Source: Asticcacaulis benevestitus DSM 16100 = ATCC BAA-896 (lineage in GTDB: Bacteria > Pseudomonadota > Alphaproteobacteria > Caulobacterales > Caulobacteraceae). From it: DNA of 62,516 bases. This document shows, one piece after another, positions 1-7,503 of the stretch; within the stretch, counting starts at the first letter, position 1, and each line of letters begins with the position of its first letter. The notes under the pieces were generated by a model. The model was not told the DNA's origin, ran no database searches, and saw only the letters and a program-made list of their open reading frames with translations. The position numbers were made by a program, and so were the translations under genes. The stretch is from NCBI RefSeq assembly GCF_000376105.1, contig NZ_AQWM01000023.1:1-62516 (forward strand), given 5' to 3'.

Positions 1-183
1 ATGTGGCTGACGTTTTATAACGACCAGAGAAAGCACCAGGCTCTCGACTACAAGACCCCGAGGCAAATTTTTGAAGCGGGCCGCGCCTGTGGATATGTGC
101 ATAACGCAAGCGCGTTACACACATCCCCACAGCCTCAACAGCAAGAAAGGGATTCAATCGATCAAGGAAAGATGGTAGCCTGA
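1..183 (+). CDS. IS3-family transposase, C-terminal fragment (cut by window edge)
   Basis: The last 60 residues of a DDE integrase-core transposase; the gene begins before the window. The segment WLTFYNDQRKHQALDYKTP is the hallmark C-terminus of IS3-type OrfB proteins, where the YN..R.H..L.Y.TP pattern follows the catalytic glutamate. The catalytic D-D-E residues themselves would lie upstream and cannot be checked. The frame closes with TGA at 181-183. A likely element end lies about 100 bp downstream. Family assignment is confident; whether the element is intact cannot be judged from this window. Confidence 0.85.
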   Translation: MWLTFYNDQRKHQALDYKTPRQIFEAGRACGYVHNASALHTSPQPQQQERDSIDQGKMVA

Positions 184-281
184 AACACCGACATTCTGGC
201 AAAATCGCCAGCGACAATTAACCGGCAAGACTCTCTATCTTAAGTCAGCCCACTTTCTGTCCAACTGACGGGGTCCACCTA
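184..281 (+). mobile_element. Probable right end of the IS3-family element
   Basis: Non-coding tail after the transposase. The stretch at about 259-280 (GTCCAACTGACGGGGTCCAC) resembles IS3-family terminal inverted repeats, which when reversed begin with TGGACCCCGTCAG. The left end lies outside the window, so the terminal repeat pair and target duplication cannot be confirmed. Confidence 0.5.
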
Positions 282-626
282 AGTTCTCAAAGATTTGGCG
301 GGCATCACGGGCCAGACGAAGCAAGGCGATGCCATCCTCCATGTACGGGTCCAGCTTATCGACATAGGCAGCATCCTGGCGGTGCGACCAGCAGGCTATC
401 TCGCCGGTCAGAAGCGCTATGCCTGGGCGTGCTCATTCGGCCTCGACGGCGGGGCTCTCAAGACAGGCCCATAGGTAGTGTCATCAAGCCGTAGTTTCTC
501 AAATAGCCAGTGAAGTGTTGAAACAGGGGCTTTTCCGGGCGCATCGGCTTTACGTCGTTACAATGATAGCAGGGATTGACGACTTCACGAGATTGTATCG
601 CCCTTTTGTCTTTCTTCGAAGGACAG
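282..626. other. Intergenic stretch without a recognisable gene
   Basis: Short open frames exist on both strands (for example 458-646 minus), but none has a ribosome binding site or a sequence I recognise. The minus-strand frame around 285-400 ends in a plausible helical protein tail (LLRLARDARQIF), so a gene remnant truncated by the neighbouring IS is possible but unproven. Confidence 0.3.
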
Positions 627-659
627 CAAAAAGCGTCGCCCCGCAAGACTGCGGGGCGA
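627..659 (-). terminator. Rho-independent terminator of the TonB-dependent receptor
   Basis: A perfect 10-bp stem (TCGCCCCGCA / TGCGGGGCGA, 636-645 with 650-659) around a 4-nt loop. Read on the minus strand it is followed by five T (628-632). It lies 58 bp beyond the stop codon of the minus-strand receptor gene. Confidence 0.8.
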
Positions 660-716
660 ACTGAGTTGCTTGGGAGACGGGGGTAGTTGTTGTGACCTTC
701 GGTCTGGTAATATTTG

Positions 717-3700
717 TTAGAATTTGCCTTTCAGGCCGACCGTAATGTAGCGACCCATATCGTCATGGAAGCCCGCCGTTGGGTAGGTTAGACCTGGGAC
801 ACCAGCGCCTGGCAGTAGTGGTGCGCGTGTATCGCCAAGATTGCTGATGTTGATATAGGCTTCGCTCTTGCCTGACAGGAAGTCGAACGACTTGCTGATC
901 GTTAGATCGACGACATTCATCGAAGGCAGGTAAGGAATGACATAGTTTTGATTATTGCTGACCACTGCGGGGTCGCTGGTCGCCATTCTTGCCTTACCTA
1001 AATATTGATCCTGAATGGCCACTGTCCAGTCGCCGTTGACATAGGACAAGAAGGTCGTCTGCCTGTATTCAGGTTGGAATGCCCATTGCTCGGCGGTTCC
1101 AGGAATATTGATTGTTGTATTGGTGGGTTGGACGCTTATCAAGGTTCGCGCAGTAAAGCGACCTGGCAACCAAGACACGACATCTTGCATGCTCCAGGTA
1201 TAGTTTGCCTCGACATCATAACCACTGATCGTTGAGCTTGCCGCATTAAGAGGGGAACTGAAGATTTTTGTCGGGAAGTTCGCCGCAGTCTTGTAGTTCG
1301 GATCCGATGGATCGGTAATGGGGCGCACAGCCAGGGAACAGAAGTTTGACGTATAGGTCGGCGCGCTAGCGAGACACAGGTTTTGGATCGCCGCACTATT
1401 GTAGCTGATATTCGTGATGGCGTCTTTCATATCCGTTTTGTAGTAATCAAACGACAGGTTAAAGTTACGGATAAAGCTTGGCGTAAAGACGACACCAAGA
1501 GTTGTCGTGCGTGCAATTTCAGGTGTCAGGTTTGGATTACCCGAGACTTGAAACTGTGTATTTTGGTTCAGGCCCGTCAAGAAATCCGAGAAAGTGGACG
1601 CCGAAATACCAGCCGGTTGGTAAAGATCGTTCAGGTTGGGCGCCCGAATGTCGACCGACTGTGTGCCACGAACGTGGAAGGTCTTATTCAGATGCCAATC
1701 AAGACCCAACTTCCAGGAATGAACGGCATCAAAGGTTGAATACTTGGTATAACGGCCAGCGGTTGCCAAGGTCAGGTCCTCAACAAGGGGCAAGTCCTTC
1801 AACAAAGGAATGGTGAACTCAAGGGCGGCTTCGTAAACGTTGTTCTTCGCATCAACCGGGTTGTTGACGTTTTGAATCCACAATGCCGGTGCTGCACCCA
1901 CGCCTGCAGAACTCCCGGTAGCCAAGCACAAACGAAGACCGGTACAATCGACGAAATCCGTCGCCAGCGCATTGGTGGTCATCTCGTAGGTCTGGTAACG
2001 GATATCTGCCGAAGCCGCGCCTCTGATCTCACCCGCCGGAAGTCCGAAACCCAGACCGCCGCCGATGGAGCCCCCGAAGTTTTGCATGGTCTGTTTCAGG
2101 GTCCAGTGAGTTTCCTGAACAAGATAATCATATGACGCCGCCGATGGGCCGTTCGGATCGACGATATTGGTCGGGACGCAGCCTGGATAGCGCGAGGCAT
2201 ACGCAGCCTGGGTCGAAACCCAGCAGACGATTGTGCCGCTGACATTTACACCATTTACCATCGTGCCCGGAGGCGCGATAACCGCATCAAGCGAAGCCAA
2301 GAACCTGTCATTGCGTTGGTTGTTTGGGTTCGAGACCGTCAGTTCGCTTGAGCTGTTGCTATAGTAGACATCCCAGTCAAAATTACCCAGCTTTCCCCTG
2401 AGACCGGTTTCAAAGTTCAAGCTTTTTTGGTTCGATAGGGTCTTATAGACGCGGCCTTGTGGACCGGCATCCTGACCATCGATCTTGTTCCAGATATAGG
2501 AAGGGACAGAAAGGTAAGGTACGCCTGGCGGCGGTGGCGTGGTCGCACCTGGCATGAGCGTGCCATCATAGCTAAACCTGTTTTGGGCTGTCAGCGGGGT
2601 TCCCGGCAAGCAGCGATAGCCGGCTGCCGCAGGCGTGCCGCAGGTTATGCCGGCACCCAAGGCCGCTTGAGATGTGGTTGACAGATACGGATTGTTGGCA
2701 AAGATCGTGCTTGGACGTCCCGCCCCGGACGAGCTCACAACCGTATTGACCCAATCCGACGAGATGTCGGCTTCAGCAACGCTGATCTGAGCATAACCAT
2801 GCACATTATCAGAAAAATCATAGTCAAACCGGCTAAAGGATTCTTTCATCTCAAGACCTGAGCGGAAGGTGCCGAATTTCACGTAACCGCCGTTGCCGCC
2901 GCTATCAATTGTGCCGCTTCCCGTAGGTATACCGCGCGTCAGCGGGCCAAAATTTCCGGGCGAGGTGACGGTGTAGCCATTGAGCGCACAGGCTGAGCCG
3001 CAGTTTACAACGCCGGTCATTGGCTGGTTGTTAACGCGGGCATAGGGCGTATTGGTAAAGGGATTCGAGACCGATCCATTACCTGTCAGAAACCAAACCT
3101 GTCCATCCCTGGCATAAGGACGATCCGTATTGAGGATCTTGTCTTGGTTGCGGTAGCGGAAGGAGGTTTCAAAATGCCCCCGCCCGTCAAAAAGTTCCTT
3201 ACCCCAAGCCGCTGCGACAGAATTTTGACGGCCATCACCATAGCCGGAAATGCCGGTATCGACTTTATATTTGAAGCCATTAAAGTTTTCGTCGATGACA
3301 AAGTTGATCACCCCCGACACGGCATCCGATCCATAGACGGCCGAGGCGCCACCGGTGACGATATCAACACGCTTCATCAGGATTTGCGGAAGAACGTCGA
3401 CATTGACCGTTCCGTCCTGGTTGTTGGGCGCGACGCGGTGGCCGTTGAAAAGAACGAGTGTGCGCGATGGCCCGAAGTTGCGCAGGGCAAGGACGTTGCC
3501 GCCGTTATTGTTGGCGCCATTACCCTGGTTGCGCGGCGTGCGACCGCCGATGATTTGCGGTAGCTTGGTCAGCGCATCGGGAATGTCGCTGGGTGTCGTC
3601 TGAGACAACTGATCCGTGGTTATCGCCGTGATCGGCGTCGGTGATTTTTCATTCGTTCTGATCAGGCGTGACCCCGTAACCACGACGACAGTTTCGTCCG

Positions 3701-3866
3701 TATTGGCCACGTCTGTGGGAGCAGCCTGCTGGGCATAGGCACCGCCCGTAGCCAATACAAGCGCCAAGATTGACGCCGAGCCAAATTGCAGTGAGCGCTT
3801 AAAATAATGTGTTGGCATTCCCGGCATTTCGAACGCGGAAGTGCTGAGCAAATTTCCCAATTTCAT
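717..3866 (-). CDS. TonB-dependent outer-membrane receptor
   Basis: A 1049-residue outer-membrane receptor for energy-dependent uptake of a large nutrient; substrate unknown. The N-terminus carries an extended signal peptide ending near GGAYA/QQ. A plug domain follows, with VVVTGSRL (TonB-box-like region), the GPSRTLVLFNGHRV plug motif and the GASAVYGSDAVSGVINF signature. The remaining ~800 residues are barrel-like, with alternating aromatic strands and a C-terminal Phe (GLKGKF), the usual barrel-assembly signal. I chose ATG at 3866 rather than the one 24 bp upstream because GGAAGAGG lies about 8 nt before it. The length and RTLVLFNGHR type match the large receptors common in Caulobacterales and Sphingomonadales. 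It is transcribed alone, with a strong terminator downstream. No neighbour reveals the substrate. Confidence 0.93.
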   Translation of the reverse strand: MKLGNLLSTSAFEMPGMPTHYFKRSLQFGSASILALVLATGGAYAQQAAPTDVANTDETVVVVTGSRLIRTNEKSPTPITAITTDQLSQTTPSDIPDALTKLPQIIGGRTPRNQGNGANNNGGNVLALRNFGPSRTLVLFNGHRVAPNNQDGTVNVDVLPQILMKRVDIVTGGASAVYGSDAVSGVINFVIDENFNGFKYKVDTGISGYGDGRQNSVAAAWGKELFDGRGHFETSFRYRNQDKILNTDRPYARDGQVWFLTGNGSVSNPFTNTPYARVNNQPMTGVVNCGSACALNGYTVTSPGNFGPLTRGIPTGSGTIDSGGNGGYVKFGTFRSGLEMKESFSRFDYDFSDNVHGYAQISVAEADISSDWVNTVVSSSGAGRPSTIFANNPYLSTTSQAALGAGITCGTPAAAGYRCLPGTPLTAQNRFSYDGTLMPGATTPPPPGVPYLSVPSYIWNKIDGQDAGPQGRVYKTLSNQKSLNFETGLRGKLGNFDWDVYYSNSSSELTVSNPNNQRNDRFLASLDAVIAPPGTMVNGVNVSGTIVCWVSTQAAYASRYPGCVPTNIVDPNGPSAASYDYLVQETHWTLKQTMQNFGGSIGGGLGFGLPAGEIRGAASADIRYQTYEMTTNALATDFVDCTGLRLCLATGSSAGVGAAPALWIQNVNNPVDAKNNVYEAALEFTIPLLKDLPLVEDLTLATAGRYTKYSTFDAVHSWKLGLDWHLNKTFHVRGTQSVDIRAPNLNDLYQPAGISASTFSDFLTGLNQNTQFQVSGNPNLTPEIARTTTLGVVFTPSFIRNFNLSFDYYKTDMKDAITNISYNSAAIQNLCLASAPTYTSNFCSLAVRPITDPSDPNYKTAANFPTKIFSSPLNAASSTISGYDVEANYTWSMQDVVSWLPGRFTARTLISVQPTNTTINIPGTAEQWAFQPEYRQTTFLSYVNGDWTVAIQDQYLGKARMATSDPAVVSNNQNYVIPYLPSMNVVDLTISKSFDFLSGKSEAYINISNLGDTRAPLLPGAGVPGLTYPTAGFHDDMGRYITVGLKGKF

Positions 3867-4492
3867 CCTGGTATCCTCTTCCCTTGCCATTCGGCAATTT
3901 TGTTTAGGCGAATTTCCTGTTGGTCAGGCTCTGAGGGCCTTTTTGCACCCGGTGAATCTGAAATCGGCCGAGTGTTATGTCAGACTATAAGGCCGTAAAA
4001 TAAAATTCACAACCCGGGTTATAGCTGACATATAAAAATCAAATGGTCGTGCCAAATTTGCCACGAAAGCAGGTTATGGTCATATTGTACCGCATTCTGG
4101 CGGGTGTGGGGTCGGTGAGTTTGGAAGATAAATTAATAATATCAATTTATTGAAATTGCATCTATGCCTTTTGACGCTGTGTCATGTGCCTGGTGCGGGC
4201 GGCGGCTTTCCTTGAGGGGTGTCCGGCTTGGCTTAGGAATTTGACAAATTTGTCCGTCTTAACTGTAACTATAAAGTCTGACGTATTGGGCGGGGCAAAG
4301 CTTTTGCAGTTCATTTGCACGATCGCCCATTATCACTGTCTTGCGTATTGCCGTGGATTGGTGGTGTCGGGTTTATGCGCTATTTCAAAACCTAAAAGCC
4401 CAATATCGCCCGCCAATGCCAAATGCAGAGAGAAGCAATATAAATGGATCTCCCGTCCGGCCGTAAAAGCAATTCGAGCGCTCGCTGGCAAG
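3867..4492. other. Long upstream region of the receptor; no clear gene
   Basis: AT-richer than its surroundings. It must contain the promoter of the minus-strand receptor. An AT-rich dyad (ATAAATT / AATTTAT) lies at 4128-4150. A plus-strand open frame at 4184-4624 is rich in Cys and Arg, lacks a ribosome binding site and resembles nothing I know, so I do not call it a gene. Confidence 0.4.
4128..4150. promoter_or_regulatory. AT-rich inverted repeat
   Basis: Perfect 7-bp arms ATAAATT and AATTTAT separated by 9 bp, in the long region upstream of the minus-strand receptor gene, about 260-280 bp before its start. It could be a regulator site. Its distance from the gene and AT-rich composition make chance a real alternative. 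Confidence 0.25.
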
Positions 4493-4681
4493 GGAATGGC
4501 TGAGCCTAGGCGCCGGCGCGGTACATGCGTGACCGAGTGCACGAAGCGAAACATGCTCGATCAGGATGTCCTCGGCTGGATGTTCGTGTCGAAAGCCGAC
4601 GAGATGCTGGTGGAAAGCTCTTGAAATAAGTTGCATCCTGGAAGCGGCAGCGGGCTTCAGGCGGATACGCACCTGGTTGAC
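4493..4681 (-). pseudogene. Possible remnant of a hydantoinase/oxoprolinase (HyuA-like) C-terminus
   Basis: Read on the minus strand, this stretch gives a segment with VRIRLKPAA, then AFHQHLVGFRHEHP and HVSLRALGHA. This recalls the conserved end of HyuA-type proteins (FHxxHxxxYGY...VEIVxLRVxA). No start, no upstream domain and no stop at the expected place are present, and the frame runs into the 3' end of the neighbouring gene. If correct it is a 60-residue leftover of a deleted gene. The match was made by eye on a loose pattern, so confidence is low. Confidence 0.3.
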
Positions 4682-4715
4682 TTGTTTTTTTACCCAACTC
4701 GCTCTTCGAGGATTG

Positions 4716-6143
4716 TCAGGGCAGTGCTTTCCAGAACGCGGTGCGGCGGCCATAGAGGTTGCCGAGCTTTTTGAACCATGCCTCATGTGTATCAAAACGT
4801 CCGAAATCATCGATATGGCGCGCCAGGCTTTCAGCCTCCAGATAGGTGAGGCCGGCGGCGGTGTGGGACGGTTCGCTGAACGATATCAGGCTGGCTTCAA
4901 CGATCTGCCGGTGCAGCAGCAGGGCGGCCATCGGATAGCGTGACGACAGCCGGTCGGCGGCAAAGGTCATGGCTTCGGCGCTGTTACCGTCCATCTCGGA
5001 CAGGCGATTGATCACGAGTTGCGCCGCGCGTTCCAGCGAGGGCCAGCGGACCAGCAGATCAAGCGCGGCATTGGCATCCGGGAAGTCTTTGGATCCGTCT
5101 AGTGCCTCGTCCTCAGCTTCGATATCATCGAAATCGGGCAGGCGTTTCAGGTAGGCGCGCAGGTAGCCGCCGTCAAGCGTCTGGCGGAATCGTTCCAGCC
5201 GCAAGACTTGCGCCTCATCTTTGCGGTCCAGCGCCTCCAGGGTTTGCAGGCGCGCGTCCGCCCATTCGGCCGGCGGCAGACCGCGACCTTGTCGAGCGCC
5301 ATCTAATGCCTTGAGCGCGTCGTGAGGGCGTTCGGCTTTTAGCAGGCGGTTAGCGATCTGCGCGGCTGTAGCCGGTACATAGGCATCGCTCATGAGGGCG
5401 ATGAAGGCGTCGACATCGCCCGCCGCGTCGGCGATAGCCAGCAGGGCAACACGCACGGATTCGGCGCGGGTCCGTTTGCGCAGGCTTTCCGACGCGGCCA
5501 GCACACGCTTGCGCCAGCGCTTGGCCGTTCTTGGTTTTGCCGTGGACGTCGCTACGGGCTCCTTTGCCGCCGCCATGATTCTACCGCGCAACTGCGTGAG
5601 TTGGTCCCGGTCAAGGTTCGGCGTCAGCAGGGCGATGATCTGATCATTCTGGCCGTAGGTGTTGTTTATCTGGGATAACGTGATCTGATACAGCAGGCGT
5701 TCGATATCGGGTTTACCCGCCTGGACGATGGCGCTCGCATTCTGGCAGGCCTCTTGGAATACCTCGACCACGCCGCCGGAAGCGTCGCTGGTGCGCTCGA
5801 TCACCGCATCGCCCAGAGCGATGAACTGCCATATTAACTCGGCGGCGTCCTGGGGCGAGGCGGTCAGCACCTGCTCGGCAATCAACCGGCGCTGCGTGTT
5901 CAGATCACCGCGAAAGCCTTTCAGGCTGCGCCAGCCGACATTCGCGGTGGCAGCGCCTATGGCCATCAAACGTTTGCGGATCTCGTTGGTCAGCTTGCCA
6001 GGGCTCTCGTTGCCAGCCAGTTCAAGGCGCAGCCGCCGTTTGGCGTTGGCATTGCCTTCGCTGATATCCATCAAAAGCTCGGCGAGGTGTGCGGCGCCAA
6101 GCGTTTCGAGGTTTTTGGCATTGAGCGTGGTTTTGGAGGCCAT
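4716..6143 (-). CDS. DUF6880 family protein
   Basis: A 475-residue soluble protein without signal peptide or membrane segment. It is made almost wholly of helical, Ala- and Leu-rich segments with a repeat-like (TPR/HEAT) look, for example LLKAERPHDALKALDGARQGRG near residue 270. The opening (KNLETLGAAHLAELLMDISEGNANAKRRLRLEL) is typical of the DUF6880 family found in alphaproteobacteria, whose function is unknown. It starts 51 bp after the stop of the PI-PLC-like gene on the same strand, so co-transcription is likely. Ribosome binding site is weak. A scaffold or adaptor role is only a guess from the repeat-like makeup. Confidence 0.75.
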   Translation of the reverse strand: MASKTTLNAKNLETLGAAHLAELLMDISEGNANAKRRLRLELAGNESPGKLTNEIRKRLMAIGAATANVGWRSLKGFRGDLNTQRRLIAEQVLTASPQDAAELIWQFIALGDAVIERTSDASGGVVEVFQEACQNASAIVQAGKPDIERLLYQITLSQINNTYGQNDQIIALLTPNLDRDQLTQLRGRIMAAAKEPVATSTAKPRTAKRWRKRVLAASESLRKRTRAESVRVALLAIADAAGDVDAFIALMSDAYVPATAAQIANRLLKAERPHDALKALDGARQGRGLPPAEWADARLQTLEALDRKDEAQVLRLERFRQTLDGGYLRAYLKRLPDFDDIEAEDEALDGSKDFPDANAALDLLVRWPSLERAAQLVINRLSEMDGNSAEAMTFAADRLSSRYPMAALLLHRQIVEASLISFSEPSHTAAGLTYLEAESLARHIDDFGRFDTHEAWFKKLGNLYGRRTAFWKALP

Positions 6144-6194
6144 GCCCTGTTTTACGTGGAGCGGCTTTTAAAAAGCAAGCGTAACCGCGTGAAC

Positions 6195-7262
6195 TCAGCG
6201 CAGCGGATTGCGCCTGGCGGGGGCATCGGTCGGCAAGGCTACGACATAAGGGCTGAAGTCAGTGCGCGGTGTCGGGTAGTCGGTTGAGATATATTGCGCA
6301 CCCGAGGCCAGCGCCATTTCAAAGCGGGTATGGTCGTTGCTGCGGGCCTCGGTGGTGGAATCGTCAGCGCGCGTGCGGACGATAAAGCCGGCCCTCACGT
6401 CGGCCTGGATGCGGTCGAACTGTTTCACCGGGTCATTGAGCGTGAGGTAAGCGGCGTGGTCGGCGTCCTCGCTGATGGCGTTGACGAAGATCGGCAGGCC
6501 TTCGAGCGAGGCATGGCCCCGCATATAGACCGCCACCTTGGCCGGCCCTTCATCGAGCGCAAAGAAGACCTTGCCGCGCGCTGCTTCCAGCGTGGGCCAG
6601 CCGCCGGCCAGAACGCCGGCGCGCAAGGTTTTGGCCGTGCCACGCACATCATCGGGCGTAATCAGCTTGTCCGGGCCGAAGACCGAACGGATTTCTGCGT
6701 CGAGCGCATCGAAGGCGGCGGCATCATAGGGCAGGGGCGTGACGCCGCCGTCCGTGCTGGCCTTGCCGTCCTTCGCGTTCATCATGATCAGGATTGGCAC
6801 ATGATCTGGGTGGGCATCCGACCAGGCGCGGATTTGCGTCAGGCAGAGGATGAAGGTGGCGCAATGGCTGCGCACATCGACATCGGGCATATGCAGAACC
6901 TTGAAGCCCGGCTTATCCATGCCGGTGGCATCATAGGCTACGCCGCTCTTTTGCGGCAGAAGCGGGTGGGCGTAGCGACCGCCTTCGGGATCGTAAAGGA
7001 AGTCGATTTCGAGCTGGCGCATGCCGAGATCAAGCTGTTGCGCCAGTGGCGCGTGGCCGTAATCGAGCGATTTCGCACCATCTTCCGACTTGGCGCGGAT
7101 CATCGCCAGCTCGAGTCCGGGGATAGCCACCTTGTAGCTGTTGTGCGTGCCGACCACTTGCAGGTCGTTCACATGCAGGCCCTTGGGAGCTGTGGGCTCC
7201 AGCGGCTGCGCCACGGCAGACTGAGCCATGAGACCAAGAATCAGGAAAAGGGGCAGGCGCAT
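6195..7262 (-). CDS. Exported Ca2+-dependent phosphoinositide phospholipase C-like protein
   Basis: 355 residues with a clear Sec signal peptide (MRLPLFLILGLMAQSAVA/QP). The mature protein opens with LQVVGTHNSYK, carrying the first catalytic His of the TIM-barrel phosphodiesterases. It continues with QLEIDFLYDPEGGRYAHPL and HMPDVDVRSHCATF, and later ALDEGPAKVAVYMRGH. This order fits the bacterial PI-PLC-C1 (Ca2+-dependent) family, which cleaves glycerophosphodiester or inositol-phosphate bonds. The start at 7262 has GGAG about 7 nt upstream and gives a canonical leader; the longer frame from 7298 does not. It is divergent from the second TonB receptor, sharing a 240-bp upstream region. A phosphate or inositol scavenging role is inferred, and the actual substrate is unknown. 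Confidence 0.8.
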   Translation of the reverse strand: MRLPLFLILGLMAQSAVAQPLEPTAPKGLHVNDLQVVGTHNSYKVAIPGLELAMIRAKSEDGAKSLDYGHAPLAQQLDLGMRQLEIDFLYDPEGGRYAHPLLPQKSGVAYDATGMDKPGFKVLHMPDVDVRSHCATFILCLTQIRAWSDAHPDHVPILIMMNAKDGKASTDGGVTPLPYDAAAFDALDAEIRSVFGPDKLITPDDVRGTAKTLRAGVLAGGWPTLEAARGKVFFALDEGPAKVAVYMRGHASLEGLPIFVNAISEDADHAAYLTLNDPVKQFDRIQADVRAGFIVRTRADDSTTEARSNDHTRFEMALASGAQYISTDYPTPRTDFSPYVVALPTDAPARRNPLR

Positions 7263-7503
7263 GAGAGTCTCCGGAACAGTGATGGTCCGCCATAGCACCT
7301 GATCGTGACGTTATGACAAAGGCGATATGAGCGGTAACCTGTGGCCGTTATGTCGACTTATAAATTCAAAGTTGTGCCGCTGGTTATAAAAACCCTTGCG
7401 GCTGCAAAACCGTTACAAAACTGCCAAGCAGGTTTCACAAACGACACCTAACCGCGCTCCATCCCGCCAAACCTCCCCTTGGCGGCTTTTTGGAGTTCAA
7501 TCT

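Noticed and set aside
458-646. Minus-strand open frame of 62 codons near the IS end
   Set aside because: No recognisable sequence or ribosome site, and it overlaps the receptor terminator hairpin.
4184-4624. Plus-strand open frame of 146 codons
   Set aside because: No ribosome site, odd composition (many Cys and Arg), and a possible coding relic lies on the opposite strand across its second half.
6294-7295. Long plus-strand open frame (333 codons) over the PI-PLC gene
   Set aside because: Antisense shadow of a high-GC gene; no leader, motif or ribosome site, while the minus strand has a clear family match.
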